A DNA stretch of 64,000 nt from Actinomycetota bacterium (GCA_019240215.1 JAFAYQ010000062.1:95756-159755), one strand, 5' to 3'; positions 36,649 through 46,379 are shown, counted from the first letter of the stretch. Numbers and translations: made by a program. The notes: generated by a model from the sequence alone, not told the origin.

Positions 36649-38670
36649 ATGACCAAGCAGGCGTCACCCCCGCCCCCCGGCGACAAGCCGTCCCCGTCGG
36701 CCCCGCCGCCGCCGCCGTCCTGGCGGCACTGGCTGTGGCCGGCGGCGATCTTCGTGGCGCTGGCGTTGTGGATCGCGCTGCCCGCGGCCCACTCGACGCC
36801 GCAGGTCTCGCTGACCTACTCACAGTTCCAGTCCAAGGTCAGCGCCCACCAGGTCAAATCGATCGACCTGGCGCAGAGCGGCCAGACCAGCACCGGCGTG
36901 CTCACCGACAACAAGAACTTCACCACGGTGGTGCCGGCGCAGGCCGGTTCGTCGCTGCTGAGCGAGCTGCAGAGCGCCAACGTCCAGATCACCGCCACCG
37001 AGACCGGCGCCTCGTTCGGCTCCGAGGTGCTGTCCTGGGCCATCATCCTGCTGCCGCTGCTGCTGTTCGGCTATCTGTGGTTCCGGCTGTCCCGTAACGC
37101 GGCGGGCGGCGGCGGCCTGCAGGGCCTGATGGGCGTCGGCCGGTCCCGGGCCAAGGTCTTCGACGCCGAGAAGCCCAGCACCCGGTTCGCCGACGTGGCC
37201 GGCTACGACGGCGCCAAGCGGGAGATCAGCGAGGTCGTCGACTTCCTCAAGGAGCCCGACCGCTACAAGGCGGTCGGGGCGGTGCCGCCGCGCGGCGTGC
37301 TCATGGTCGGGCCGCCTGGTACCGGCAAGACGCTGATCGCGCGGGCGGTGGCGGGTGAGGCCGACGTGCCGTTCTTCTCGGTGGCCGGCTCCAGCTTCGT
37401 CGAGCTGTTCGTCGGGGTCGGCGCCGCCCGGGTCCGTGACCTGTTCAGCGAGGCGCGCAAGCGGGCTCCCTGCATCATCTTCGTGGACGAGATCGACGCC
37501 ATCGGCCAGCGCCGGTCCGGCGGCCAGGTGTACGCCTCCAACGACGAGCGCGAGCAGACCCTCAACCAGCTGCTGGCCGAGATGGACGGCTTCGACCCGG
37601 TCACCGGCATCGTCGTGCTGGCCGCGACCAACCGGCCCGAGGTGCTGGACCCCGCCCTGCTGCGCCCGGGCCGGTTCGACCGGCAGGTCACGATCCCGCT
37701 GCCGAACGTCAGCGAGCGGGCCGCGATCCTGGCCGTGCACTGCCGCGGTAAGCAGGTCGCCCCCGACGTCGACCTGAACGCGGTGGCCCGCGGCACTCCC
37801 GGCTTCTCCGGCGCCGACCTGGCCAACCTGGCCAACGAGGCGGCGATCTTCGCGGTCCGGGCCGGGCGCCAGGTCATTACCGCGGCCGACTTCGACGCGG
37901 CCCGGGACCGGGTGCTGCTCGGACGCCGGGAAGACTCCAACGTGCTGCTGCCGGAGGAGAAGCGGTCGGTGGCGTTCCACGAGGCCGGGCACGCGATGGT
38001 GGCGGCCCTGTCCCCCAAGGCCGACCCGGTGGCCAAGGTGACGATCCTGCCGGCCGGGCAGGCGCTGGGCGTCACCGAGCAGCTGCCGCTGGTCGAACGG
38101 CACCTGTACAGCGAGGACTACCTGTACCAGTCGCTGGCGGTGCGGCTCGGGGGCCGGTCGGCCGAGCTGGTCAAGTTCAATCAGGGCTCGACCGGGGCGT
38201 CCAACGACCTGGCCTCGGCCACCGAGCTGGCCGTCCGGATGGTGCGCGAGTTCGGCCTGTCCCCCGCCCTCGGCCCGGTCGGGTATCCGACCGGCGGCTC
38301 GATGTACCTGGGCGATGGCGGCGCGGTGTCCAGCCGCCCGTTCGCGGAGTCCACTCAGGCCGAGATCGACCGGGAGGTGTCCCGGCTGCTGCGGGAGGCC
38401 GAGCAGCAGGCGGTCAGCCTGCTGAAGAGCCACGAGGCGCAGCTCGACCAGCTCGCGGGGCTGCTGCTGGACCAGGAGACGGTGTCGGGCGAGACCGTGT
38501 ACGAGCTGCTCGGCCTCAAGCCGCCGGAGCGGATCGACGACGCCGCCACCGTCGCCCCGCCGCTGGCGAGGGCGGGCAGCGAGCCCGCGGCTCCGGCGGC
38601 CGGGCACCCGGCCGCGACCGCCGTCGCGGAGGCGCCGGCTGGTTCGGCTCCGGAGGGCCAGGCCGACTGA
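36649..38670 (+). CDS. FtsH-family ATP-dependent zinc metalloprotease
   Basis: The 673-residue membrane protease has a Pro-rich cytoplasmic lead (residues 1-24), TM1 near 27-46, an extracytoplasmic domain, TM2 near 127-146, an AAA domain with Walker A GPPGTGKT (221-228), Walker B IIFVDEID (277-284) and the [17 protein letters not shown] second region of homology, and the zinc site HEAGH (444-448). It degrades membrane and soluble proteins. The C-terminus is an Ala/Pro-rich tail. The sequence is more divergent than housekeeping FtsH (for example short linker [22 protein letters not shown]), so it is probably a paralogue. Confidence 0.93.
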   Translation: MTKQASPPPPGDKPSPSAPPPPPSWRHWLWPAAIFVALALWIALPAAHSTPQVSLTYSQFQSKVSAHQVKSIDLAQSGQTSTGVLTDNKNFTTVVPAQAGSSLLSELQSANVQITATETGASFGSEVLSWAIILLPLLLFGYLWFRLSRNAAGGGGLQGLMGVGRSRAKVFDAEKPSTRFADVAGYDGAKREISEVVDFLKEPDRYKAVGAVPPRGVLMVGPPGTGKTLIARAVAGEADVPFFSVAGSSFVELFVGVGAARVRDLFSEARKRAPCIIFVDEIDAIGQRRSGGQVYASNDEREQTLNQLLAEMDGFDPVTGIVVLAATNRPEVLDPALLRPGRFDRQVTIPLPNVSERAAILAVHCRGKQVAPDVDLNAVARGTPGFSGADLANLANEAAIFAVRAGRQVITAADFDAARDRVLLGRREDSNVLLPEEKRSVAFHEAGHAMVAALSPKADPVAKVTILPAGQALGVTEQLPLVERHLYSEDYLYQSLAVRLGGRSAELVKFNQGSTGASNDLASATELAVRMVREFGLSPALGPVGYPTGGSMYLGDGGAVSSRPFAESTQAEIDREVSRLLREAEQQAVSLLKSHEAQLDQLAGLLLDQETVSGETVYELLGLKPPERIDDAATVAPPLARAGSEPAAPAAGHPAATAVAEAPAGSAPEGQAD

Positions 38671-38691
38671 GTCAACCGGGCAGTTCGTGGC

Positions 38692-38726
38692 CAGGGCCGG
38701 GCGGAGCTGGGGCTCCCCCGGCCCTG
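38692..38726 (+). terminator. Terminator after the FtsH-like gene
   Basis: CAGGGCCGG/CCGGCCCTG plus inner GGAGC/GCTCC around a TGGG loop make a strong stacked hairpin 22 bases past the stop. Confidence 0.8.
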
Positions 38727-38780
38727 CTGCATGAACCGGCAGCACCCCTTTAATCCGCACATACCCAAACAGCGGAACCC

Positions 38781-38809
38781 TTGACGACTGTTTACTGTCT
38801 CGTTAAATT
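38781..38809 (+). promoter_or_regulatory. Consensus-like sigma-70 promoter for the secreted beta-helix gene
   Basis: TTGACG (38781-38786) and TAAATT (38804-38809) are exactly 17 bases apart in an unusually AT-rich island. The start codon follows 134 bases later, leaving room for a long leader. Confidence 0.65.
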
Positions 38810-38943
38810 ACGTCATTAAATAAGCCTTGTAGCAACTGCCTTAACGGTTCACCCTGTCCCTCTGTCTGGCCTGGGCTCCGGCTTCCGCACGTCCAGGTGC
38901 ACGTCTGTCCCCGGCACCGCCGCCACCCCTCTGGAGTCGCGCC

Positions 38944-41616
38944 ATGCGCCCATCCCGCCATTCCCCACCGCATCCACGCCTGTTCAAACGCCTGATCCGG
39001 TCGACCGTGGTGCTGGCCGCGGCCGCGCTGCTGGCCGCGCTGGTGCTGCCGGCCGCGGCGCGCACCGGCGCCACCCCCGGGGCTTCGGCCAAGGCGGCCG
39101 CCGCCAGCTGCGGGACCACCGACCTGGCGCTGAACCAGCCGGCCACCGCCTCCTCGACCGAGAGCTCGGCCTACCCGGCCAGCGACGCGGTCGACGGCAA
39201 CACCGGCACTCGCTGGTCGAGCGCGTGGTCCGATCCGCAGTGGCTGGAGGTGGACCTCGGCTCGAGCCAGTCGATCTGCCAGGTCACGCTGAACTGGGAG
39301 GCGGCCTACGCGACGGCGTTCCAGATCCAGACCTCGGCCGACAACACCAACTGGACCACGATCTACTCGACCACCACCGGGACCGGCGGCACCCAGACGC
39401 TGAGCGTGACCGGGACCGGCCGCTACATCCGCATGTACGGCACCGCCCGCGCCACCGGCTACGGCTACTCGCTGTGGGAGTTCGGGGTGTACGGCACCAG
39501 CAGCGGGGGCGGCACCGGCGCCAGCTGCGGGACGACCAACGTGGCGCTGAACCAGCCCGCCACCGCCTCCTCGACCGAGAGCGCCGCCTACCCGGCCAGC
39601 GACGCGGTCGACGGCAACACCGGCACTCGCTGGTCGAGCGCGTTCTCCGACCCGCAGTGGCTGGAGGTCGACCTCGGATCGTCCCAGTCCGTCTGCGGCG
39701 TGACCCTGAACTGGGAGGCGGCCTACGCGACGGCGTTCCAGATCCAGACCTCGGCCGACAACACCAACTGGACCACGATCTACTCGACCACGTCCGGGAC
39801 CGGCGGGACGCAGAACCTGAGCGTCACCGGCACCGGCCGCTACATCCGCATGTACGGCACCGCCCGGGCCACCGGTTACGGCTACTCGCTGTGGGAATTC
39901 CAGGTGTTCAGCAGCGGCAGCAGCGGGGGCGGCGGGACCAGCCCGACCGGCTGCACCGGCCAGTCCAACACCCCGAACTTCGGGCCCAACGTCTACGTGT
40001 TCGACCCGAGCATGTCCAGCTCGAGCATCCAGTCCACGCTGGACTCGGTGTTCAACACCCAGAAGCTGAACCAGTTCGGCACCCAGCGCTACGCCCTGCT
40101 GTTCAAGCCGGGCACCTACAGCGCCGAGGCCAACATCGGCTACTACACCTCGATCCAGGGCCTCGGCCAGAACCCGGACGACGTGACGATCAACGGTGAC
40201 GTCACCGTCGACGCCTTCGACGGCACCGGCAACGCGACCCAGAACTTCTGGCGGTCGGCCGAGAACATGGCGATCAACCCGTCCAGCGGCTCCGACCGCT
40301 GGGCGGTGGCCCAGGCCGGGCCGTTCCGCCGGATGGACGTGCACGGTGGCCTGGAGCTGTACCCGGCCAGCTACGGCTACGCCAGCGGCGGCTACATCGC
40401 CGACACCAAGGTCTCCGGCCAGGTCTCCTCGGTGTCGCAGCAGCAGTGGTACTCCCAGGACAGCAACTTCGGCAGCTGGAGCGGCTCGGTCTGGAACATG
40501 GTGTTCTCCGGGGTCACCGGGGCGCCCGCCCAGAGCTTCCCCAGCCCGCCGATGACCACGCTGGCCACCACCCCGACGTCGCGCGACGTGCCCTACCTGT
40601 ACGTCGACTCATCCGGCAACTACCACGTGTTCGTGCCGTCGCTGCGGACCAACGCCGCTGGCGCGAGCTGGGCCAACGGCTCGACCCCGGGCACCTCGCT
40701 GCCGATGAGCCAGTTCTACGTGGCCACCCCCTCCGACACCGCCGCCCAGATCAACGCGGCGCTGGCCGAAGGCTGCAACCTGTTCTTCACCCCCGGCGTC
40801 TACAACATCAACCAGACGATCAACGTCACCAACCCCGACACGGTGGTGCTGGGGGTCGGCTTCCCGACCCTGATCCCGCAGAACGGCGTCAACACCATGC
40901 AGGTGGCCGACGTGAACGGCGTCCGCATCGACGGCCTGCTGTTCGACGGGGGCACCACCAATTCCAACGCGCTGCTGACGATGGGCACGTCCGGGTCGAC
41001 GACCAGCCACGCCAGCGACCCGGACTCGGTCCAGGACACGTTCTTCCGGATCGGCGGGGACATCGCCGGCCAGGCCACCAACAGCCTGGTCGTCAACGCC
41101 AGCAACACCCTGCTCAACGACATCTGGGCCTGGCGGGCCGACCACGGCAACTCCGGAACGGTCGGCTGGACCACCAACACCGCCGCCCACGGCCTGGTCG
41201 TCAACGGCAGCAACGTGCTCGCGACGGGGCTGTTCGTCGAGCACTACCAGCAACAGCAGGTGGTGTGGAACGGCAACGGCGGCGAGACGATCTTCTTCCA
41301 GGACGAGATGCCCTACGACCCGCCGAACCAGGCCGCCTGGATGGACGGGTCGAGCGACGGGTACCCGGCGTATGAGGTAGCGCCCAGCGTCACCAGCCAT
41401 CAGGCCTACGGGCTGGGCAGTTACTGCTACTTCAACGTCAACCCGGCGGTGGTCGCGGACCATGCGTTCGAGGCCCCGGACACCTCCGGCGTGCAGTTCC
41501 ACGACATCCTCACCGTCTCGCTGGGTGGGGTCGGCGTGATCGAGCACGTCATCAACGAAACGGGCGGGGCCACCCCGTCCAACACGACGCCGGTCGACGT
41601 GACCAGTTACCCCTGA
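38944..41616 (+). CDS. Secreted protein with two discoidin (F5/8 type C, CBM32) domains and a beta-helix
   Basis: The 890-residue protein has a long signal peptide with basic start (HPRLFKRLIRSTVVLAAAAL). Two F5/8 type C domains follow, each opening with LALNQPATASSTES and ending YGYSLWEF, linked by Gly/Ser spacers. From about residue 350 a catalytic-looking part begins (NVYVFDPSMSSSSIQSTLDS, ALLFKPGTYSAEANIGYYTSI, FFTPGVYNINQTINVTNPDT, VRIDGLLFDGGTT), typical of right-handed beta-helix polysaccharide-active enzymes. Annotated relatives are often called adenylyl cyclase, which I consider a misnomer. A role in binding and cutting an extracellular glycan is inference. It overlaps the MFS gene tail to tail by 10 bases. 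Confidence 0.82.
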   Translation: MRPSRHSPPHPRLFKRLIRSTVVLAAAALLAALVLPAAARTGATPGASAKAAAASCGTTDLALNQPATASSTESSAYPASDAVDGNTGTRWSSAWSDPQWLEVDLGSSQSICQVTLNWEAAYATAFQIQTSADNTNWTTIYSTTTGTGGTQTLSVTGTGRYIRMYGTARATGYGYSLWEFGVYGTSSGGGTGASCGTTNVALNQPATASSTESAAYPASDAVDGNTGTRWSSAFSDPQWLEVDLGSSQSVCGVTLNWEAAYATAFQIQTSADNTNWTTIYSTTSGTGGTQNLSVTGTGRYIRMYGTARATGYGYSLWEFQVFSSGSSGGGGTSPTGCTGQSNTPNFGPNVYVFDPSMSSSSIQSTLDSVFNTQKLNQFGTQRYALLFKPGTYSAEANIGYYTSIQGLGQNPDDVTINGDVTVDAFDGTGNATQNFWRSAENMAINPSSGSDRWAVAQAGPFRRMDVHGGLELYPASYGYASGGYIADTKVSGQVSSVSQQQWYSQDSNFGSWSGSVWNMVFSGVTGAPAQSFPSPPMTTLATTPTSRDVPYLYVDSSGNYHVFVPSLRTNAAGASWANGSTPGTSLPMSQFYVATPSDTAAQINAALAEGCNLFFTPGVYNINQTINVTNPDTVVLGVGFPTLIPQNGVNTMQVADVNGVRIDGLLFDGGTTNSNALLTMGTSGSTTSHASDPDSVQDTFFRIGGDIAGQATNSLVVNASNTLLNDIWAWRADHGNSGTVGWTTNTAAHGLVVNGSNVLATGLFVEHYQQQQVVWNGNGGETIFFQDEMPYDPPNQAAWMDGSSDGYPAYEVAPSVTSHQAYGLGSYCYFNVNPAVVADHAFEAPDTSGVQFHDILTVSLGGVGVIEHVINETGGATPSNTTPVDVTSYP
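39106..39939 (+). repeat. Tandem duplication of the discoidin-domain segment
   Basis: Two units of 417 bases (39106-39522 and 39523-39939) are nearly identical at the DNA level over most of their length, differing at scattered third positions and in the spacer. The near-identity points to a recent in-frame duplication of one carbohydrate-binding domain. Confidence 0.8.
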
Positions 41617-42884
41617 GTCAGCGACTGGCTGGAGCCGGCCCGCGCGATCCCTCCACGCGCGGGCCGGCTCGGCGCCGTCCGGGTGTACCAGGCGGTCCAG
41701 GCGGCGCACAGCGCGGCCAGGACGGCGAGGGCGGCGAACGTGCCGCTGCGGCCGAGCGGGCCGTTCAGCCCGTCGACCAGATAGGGGGCGCCGAAGCCGA
41801 CGTAGGTGAGGGCGTAGTAGCAGGCGACCACCGCCCCGTGCTCGCGGCGGCCGGCCAGCCGTTCGCATTCGCGCAGGCCGGACACCAGGCACTGCCCGTA
41901 GGCGAGCCCGCACAGCACGGCGCAGACGACCGCGCCCGGGCGGCTGGAGACGGCCACCACCACCGCCGCCAGCGCCAGGCCGGCCGTGGCGCAGATCAGG
42001 CCGGACAGGTTGCCGGCCAGTCGCCGCCGGGTCTCCAGCCGCCGGGCGACCGGCTGGATCGCGATCCCGCTGGCCACCGCGATCGCGGTCATCAGCCCGG
42101 CGAATCCGACCGACAGGTGGCCGGCCTTGGTGACTTCTTCCGGCAGCACCACGAAGGCCAGGGAGGCGATCGCGAACACCCACGGGGCCGCGGGCGCGAT
42201 CGCCAGCCAGAACCGGGCCGTCCGCACGGCCCGGGGCGGCCAGCGGCGGGACTGAGCGGCCCGGTCCGGCTCGGCGGCGGTCGCGGGGGCGGGGGTTGCG
42301 AGGGCGGGGGCGGCCCGGTGGGCTCGGCCGGCGGTCTCCGGGGCGGGCCAGAGGAACAGCGCGGCCAGCAGGCCGATGATCACGTGCGGCAGGTACGGCA
42401 GCACCAGCGGGTGCGGGGCCCATTCGGCCAGCGTGGCCGCCACCGCCGGGCCGACCGCGAACCCGGCCGACAATGCCACCGCGGACCGGCGGGCGCTGGC
42501 GGCCGGGTCATCCGACAGCTCCTGCACCCAGGCGGTGGCCGACCCGAACACCACCCCCGAGCACAACCCGGCCAGCGCCCGGCCGGCCGCGATCACCGGC
42601 AGCGAGCGCGGCCCGAGCATCAGCAGCAGCGAGGCCACCGGCGAGGCGACCACGAACGGCAGCACCACCGGCCGCCGCCCGATCCGGTCCGACACCGGTC
42701 CCCCGATGAGCAGCCCCGGAATCAGGGTGGCCGCGTAGATCGCGAACAACCCGGCCAGCACCCCGGCGCCGAGGCTGAGCGCGTGCCGGTACTCGATCAG
42801 CAGCGGCGAAAACTGGTTGGCTCCCCATCCGACCGCGAACATCGCCAGCGCCACCCGGCGCCAGCTTCTGGATGGCTGGGGCAT
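41607..42884 (-). CDS. MFS transporter
   Basis: The 425-residue protein has twelve predicted helices with the MFS loop 2-3 motif GGPVSDRIGRRPVVLP and a large polar central loop rich in Ala/Pro (ATPAPATAAEPDRAAQ). It is a secondary transporter, most likely an exporter of the drug/H+ type; the substrate is unknown. Start is ATG 42884. Its last codons contain the terminator hairpin of the convergent beta-helix gene. Confidence 0.87.
   Translation of the reverse strand: MPQPSRSWRRVALAMFAVGWGANQFSPLLIEYRHALSLGAGVLAGLFAIYAATLIPGLLIGGPVSDRIGRRPVVLPFVVASPVASLLLMLGPRSLPVIAAGRALAGLCSGVVFGSATAWVQELSDDPAASARRSAVALSAGFAVGPAVAATLAEWAPHPLVLPYLPHVIIGLLAALFLWPAPETAGRAHRAAPALATPAPATAAEPDRAAQSRRWPPRAVRTARFWLAIAPAAPWVFAIASLAFVVLPEEVTKAGHLSVGFAGLMTAIAVASGIAIQPVARRLETRRRLAGNLSGLICATAGLALAAVVVAVSSRPGAVVCAVLCGLAYGQCLVSGLRECERLAGRREHGAVVACYYALTYVGFGAPYLVDGLNGPLGRSGTFAALAVLAALCAAWTAWYTRTAPSRPARGGIARAGSSQSLTQG
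41632..41670 (+). terminator. Terminator of the beta-helix gene, inside the MFS coding end
   Basis: GAGCCGGCCCGCGCG and its perfect complement form a 15-bp stem around a 9-base loop, 15 bases after the beta-helix stop but within the last codons of the MFS gene on the other strand. Confidence 0.8.
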
Positions 42885-43030
42885 GCCTCCAACCTAACCG
42901 GGAGCAGCGCCACCGCCAGTGAGTCATCGGTCACGTGGCTGCCGAGACCATTGGCTAAGCCGCAGGTCGCGTGGGCCGCCCCCTGCGACTCGAGTGCTTC
43001 GTGGGACCTGACGTGCGACGGTGGCGGGTT

Positions 43031-43069
43031 CGGGAAGACTTTTGCACATGCTGCCCAAAAGTCTTCCCG
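43031..43069. repeat. Perfect 14-bp inverted repeat in a 490-base gap
   Basis: CGGGAAGACTTTTG and CAAAAGTCTTCCCG enclose the 11-base loop CACATGCTGCC. GTGGC/GCCAC pairs outside it (43021-43025 with 43079-43083) extend the stem imperfectly. The gap 42885-43374 otherwise holds only a doubtful small ORF. There is no T run after either arm, and the element is over 100 bases from the nearest gene end, so it is not an obvious terminator. Confidence 0.7.
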
Positions 43070-43085
43070 CATCGGGATGCCACGC

Positions 43086-43325
43086 CTAGGGGTGGGACTC
43101 TCGGGGTACGTGTGACTCGGCGGGTGCGAGGGTTTTGGGGAAGGGCGGCTGGCCGGACCACTCGGATGGCGACGGCGCAGTGACTACGCGATCATGTGCG
43201 TCGTCGCGGTCGAGCCGGTCAGCCGCGCGGAACTGGCGCAGCTCGGCCTGCACCTCGTGCTGCAGCGCTTCCAGCCGTTCGAACTCGTCGCTTGAAATGC
43301 TATTCAGGGCTACACATTGCCACAA
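43086..43325 (-). CDS. Doubtful small ORF with a coiled-coil-like segment
   Basis: An open frame of 79 codons contains SSDEFERLEALQHEVQAELR then QFRAADRLDRDDAHDRVV, which has a plausible amphipathic helix and charge pattern. The last 25 codons look non-coding. It may be a real small protein or a decayed one; no ribosome site is convincing and I know no family for it. Confidence 0.25.
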   Translation of the reverse strand: MWQCVALNSISSDEFERLEALQHEVQAELRQFRAADRLDRDDAHDRVVTAPSPSEWSGQPPFPKTLAPAESHVPRESHP

Positions 43326-43374
43326 GCCGATCTCGGAGGGAGCCGGGCGGCGCTGACACTCGGCCTGCCCCTGC

Positions 43375-44253
43375 TCAGGACGGGTGGGAGCCGTAGCGGG
43401 TGGCGATGACGACGGTGGAGTTCATTTCTTCACTGGTCTTGACGCGGGTGCCGAGGCCGGCGGCGCGGAGGATCTCGCGGGCGGTCTGGGCCTGGGGCTC
43501 GCTGACCTCGCTGAGCAGGCTGCCGCCGGGGGCCAGCCAGCCGGGGGCGGCCGCCGCCACCCGGCGCAGCAGGTCCAGGCCATCACCGCCGCCGTCGAGG
43601 GCGGACTGCGGCTCGTACAGCCGGGCCTCGGGCGGCAGCAGCGCGATCTCGGCGGACGGGATGTAGGGGACGTTGGCGGTCAGGATGTCGACCCGCCCGC
43701 GCAGGGTGGCCGGCAGCGGGGCGAACAGGTCACCCTCGTACACCCGGCCGCCGACCGGGGCCAGGTTGCGCTGGGCGCAGCGGACCGCGGCCGGCTCGAT
43801 GTCGGCCGCGTGCACCTCGGCGTGGGAGGGGGTGTCGGGGTGACCACCGCCGGTGGTGTGGGCGCGGTGGCCCTGGCCGTGGCTGAGGCCGCGGGCCACC
43901 GCCAGCGCCAGCGCCCCGGTCCCGCAGCACAGGTCGAGCACCACCACCGGCGTGTCCGGCTGGGCCGACTGCCAGCCGAGCGCGATCGCCTGCCGGACCA
44001 GGAACTCGGTCCGCCGCCGGGGCACGAACACCCCGGGCTCGACCGCAATCCGCAGCCCGCAGAATTCGGCCCAGCCCAGGATCTGCTCCAGCGGCAGCCC
44101 GGCCACCCGCTGGCCCACCATCGCGGTCAGCTCATCGTCGGTGGCGGCCGACGAGACCAGCAGCTGGGCCTCATCCTCGGCGAAGACGCAGCCCGCCGTG
44201 CGGAGCGCGGTCACCACCGCGGAGTAGTCGGTGGTGGTAAACGAAACGGTCAC
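43375..44253 (-). CDS. PrmC/HemK-like protein N5-glutamine methyltransferase
   Basis: The 292-residue protein matches the actinobacterial PrmC-like group: an N-terminal helical domain with VAGLPLEQILGWAEFCGLRI, then VEPGVFVPRRRTEFLV, motif I VVVLDLCCGTGALALAVA, and the substrate loop ANVPYIPS, where classical PrmC has NPPY. NVPY is known in this subgroup. A 20-residue His/Gly-rich insertion (SHGQGHRAHTTGGGHPDTPS) follows motif I. The canonical release-factor methyltransferase sits next to prfA in most genomes; that context is absent, so this is a paralogue with an unconfirmed substrate. Confidence 0.82.
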   Translation of the reverse strand: MTVSFTTTDYSAVVTALRTAGCVFAEDEAQLLVSSAATDDELTAMVGQRVAGLPLEQILGWAEFCGLRIAVEPGVFVPRRRTEFLVRQAIALGWQSAQPDTPVVVLDLCCGTGALALAVARGLSHGQGHRAHTTGGGHPDTPSHAEVHAADIEPAAVRCAQRNLAPVGGRVYEGDLFAPLPATLRGRVDILTANVPYIPSAEIALLPPEARLYEPQSALDGGGDGLDLLRRVAAAAPGWLAPGGSLLSEVSEPQAQTAREILRAAGLGTRVKTSEEMNSTVVIATRYGSHPS

Positions 44254-44412
44254 AGCAGCACGTTAGCCGGAGCAGCCGACCACGGCGTCCCACCCCCACC
44301 CTGACGTGGGCATTCACCGGCTCAGGGGCCGGGCGGGTGAGGTTGGACACTTTTGCTCCGGCTTGGTGCTAATTAACTTGCTTTCCGCTCAGTGGTGCCT
44401 GAGAGTTGCCTC

Positions 44413-45171
44413 ATGGATCGCCGCAGATTCATGACGGGGTTCGGCCTGCTCGCCATCGGGGGCGCGGCGGGCGCAGGGGTCGGGTTCGAAGCCGAACCGG
44501 CCATCGCGACCGAGGGCCCGACGGCACGGACGGCGACTCCCACGGGGACAGCGGCGCACGCGGCCACGGTGACGTTCCGGACCGCGCCCGCCGGCAAGAT
44601 CATGGCGCTGACCATTGACGACGGGCCGACCCGGGAGTGGACGCCGCAGGTCCACCGGCTGCTGGCCCGGCACCACGCCAAGGCCACGTTCTTCGTGGTC
44701 GGCAAGCGGGCGCAGGCCGACGCGGGCGCGATCGCGGCGGCGGTCGACGCCGGCCACGAGCTGGCCAACCACACCTGGGACCACAAGGACCTGACCCAGC
44801 ACGCCCAGGCCTACGACCAGGAGAGCCTCGAGCAGACCCACGAGCTGCTGATCAAGCTGACCGGCAAGGCACCGACCCTGTGCCGGCCGCCCTACGGGCG
44901 CATCGACAGCGTCGGGCTGGCCTGCTGCACCGCGCTGCAGTACGACGTGCTGCTGTGGTCGAACCACATCACCGGCAGCAACGCCACCTACGACACCACC
45001 AAGGTGCTGAGCGAGGTCTCCCCCGGCAGCATCGTGCTGGCTCACGACGGCGGGCCGGAGCCCAACGCGAACCTCATGAAGCAGCTCGACCGGCTGGTCG
45101 GCAGCCTCAAGGACGACGGCTACCAGCTGGTCACGGCCAGCGAGCTGCTGGCCGCCGCACCCCGCGCCTGA
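44413..45171 (+). CDS. Polysaccharide deacetylase (NodB domain), Tat-type signal
   Basis: The 252-residue protein starts MDRRRFMTGFGLLAIGGAAG, a twin-arginine-like signal, so it is probably exported. The NodB motifs are MALTIDDGP (catalytic Asp pair), HELANHTWDHKDL (metal His pair), and RPPYGRID. It should remove acetyl groups from peptidoglycan or another GlcNAc polymer at the cell surface. ATG 44413 is preferred; an in-frame GTG at 44392 exists. An AT-rich patch (CTAATTAACTTGC) 40 bases upstream probably holds the promoter. Confidence 0.9.
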   Translation: MDRRRFMTGFGLLAIGGAAGAGVGFEAEPAIATEGPTARTATPTGTAAHAATVTFRTAPAGKIMALTIDDGPTREWTPQVHRLLARHHAKATFFVVGKRAQADAGAIAAAVDAGHELANHTWDHKDLTQHAQAYDQESLEQTHELLIKLTGKAPTLCRPPYGRIDSVGLACCTALQYDVLLWSNHITGSNATYDTTKVLSEVSPGSIVLAHDGGPEPNANLMKQLDRLVGSLKDDGYQLVTASELLAAAPRA

Positions 45172-45177
45172 CCGGCC

Positions 45178-45804
45178 TCACTTCCAGGGCAGGAACCGGT
45201 CGGCGAGCAGGAGCGCGCCGATGACGATCATGGCGGCCCCCGAGATCCGGGTCAGGGCCCGGGTGGCCCACGGCCGGGAGACCAGCGTCGTCCGCACGAC
45301 CGAGCCCAGTCCCAGGTAGAACGCGCCGCAGGTGACCGTGAACACCAAGCCGAGCAGGGCCAGCTGGGCGGGCAGCGGCCAGCTTCCGTGGCGGCTGGCG
45401 AACTGCGGCAGCAGAGCCAGGAACAGCAGCAGGCCCTTGGGGTTGAGGCCGCTGACCCCGAGACCCTGCACCAACGTTGCCGTGGGGGCGGGAGGGGCGG
45501 GAGTGGCGGCCGGAGTGACGGGGTCGGGATGGCGGGCCAGGCTGGCGACGCCTCGCCAGATCAGGTAAGCCCCGCCCACCACGGTCAGCACCGTGAGCGC
45601 GGCCGGTGTGCGCGCGACCAGGGCACCCACCCCGGCCGCGACCACCACGGTCAGGCCGGTGTAGCCGAGGACCAGGCCGGCCACGGCCGGGATCACCGAC
45701 GGCCCGCGCAGGCCCGCGCCGATCACGAACGCCCAGTCCGCCCCGGGTACCGCGATCAGCAGCGCGCACACGCCCCAGAACGCCAGCACCGAATCCAGAG
45801 CCAT
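45178..45804 (-). CDS. LysE/RhtB-family exporter
   Basis: The 208-residue membrane protein has six predicted helices with the family start LAFWGVCALLIAVPGADWAFVIGAGLR (PG.D motif) and GLGVSGLNPKGLLLFLALLPQF (the NPK motif). LysE/RhtB proteins export amino acids. ATG 45804 is used, with GGAG upstream. It is divergent from the AsnC-type regulator, the classical arrangement for amino-acid exporters controlled by Lrp-type proteins, so it is the likely target of that regulator. Confidence 0.92.
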   Translation of the reverse strand: MALDSVLAFWGVCALLIAVPGADWAFVIGAGLRGPSVIPAVAGLVLGYTGLTVVVAAGVGALVARTPAALTVLTVVGGAYLIWRGVASLARHPDPVTPAATPAPPAPTATLVQGLGVSGLNPKGLLLFLALLPQFASRHGSWPLPAQLALLGLVFTVTCGAFYLGLGSVVRTTLVSRPWATRALTRISGAAMIVIGALLLADRFLPWK

Positions 45805-45914
45805 GTCACCGTCTCCACCAGGAGGCTGTCTCCCTTTAAAAAATATCGATAATGCCTCGGAAAGTGCTGCCAAGTATTTCTCGTGAGCGCATCTATATAG
45901 GAATAATTAACTGC

Positions 45915-46367
45915 GTGGACGTCATCGACAGGAAGATTCTTGCTGCCCTCCAGGAGGACGGGCGGCTCACGGTCACCGAGCTGGCCGGCCGGGTCGGGCT
46001 GAGCGTGTCGCCGTGCCACCGGCGGCTGCGCGAACTCGAGCGCCGCGGCGCGATCCGCGGCTACCGGGCGGTGGTCGACGCCGACGTGCTCGGGCTGTCG
46101 TTCGAGGCGCTGGTGTTCGTGACCATGGGCCGCGAGGACCGGGAGACGCTGGTGGCGTTCGAGGAGGCGGTGGCCGCGATTCCGAACGTGATGCAGGCGC
46201 AGCGGCTGTTCGGCGATCCCGACTACCTGCTGCGCATCGTCACCGCCGACCTGGCCGCCTACCAGCGTCTGCAGGACGAGCAGCTAACCTCGCTGCCGGG
46301 GGTCCAGCGGATGACGTCCACGCTGGTCATGAAGCGCATCGTCCAGGACCGCCCGTTGCCCGCCTGA
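45915..46367 (+). CDS. Lrp/AsnC-family regulator
   Basis: The 150-residue protein has an N-terminal helix-turn-helix (VIDRKILAALQEDGRLTVTELAGRVGLSVSPCHRRLRELERRG) and a C-terminal RAM effector domain (EALVFVTMGREDRETLVAFEEAVAAI, YLLRIVTADLAAYQRLQDEQL). GTG 45915 gives the normal N-terminus; the frame stays open to 45852 but that is promoter sequence. The 110-base region shared with the LysE gene is strongly AT-rich (TTTAAAAAATATCGATAATG), as expected for Lrp-type binding. The PP2C-like gene follows 12 bases later. Confidence 0.92.
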   Translation: MDVIDRKILAALQEDGRLTVTELAGRVGLSVSPCHRRLRELERRGAIRGYRAVVDADVLGLSFEALVFVTMGREDRETLVAFEEAVAAIPNVMQAQRLFGDPDYLLRIVTADLAAYQRLQDEQLTSLPGVQRMTSTLVMKRIVQDRPLPA

Positions 46368-46379
46368 GGAGCCCTGGTC

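Noticed and set aside
39106..39939. Insertion sequence or mobile repeat
   Set aside because: Both units are in frame and encode one folded discoidin domain each; there are no inverted ends or target duplications.
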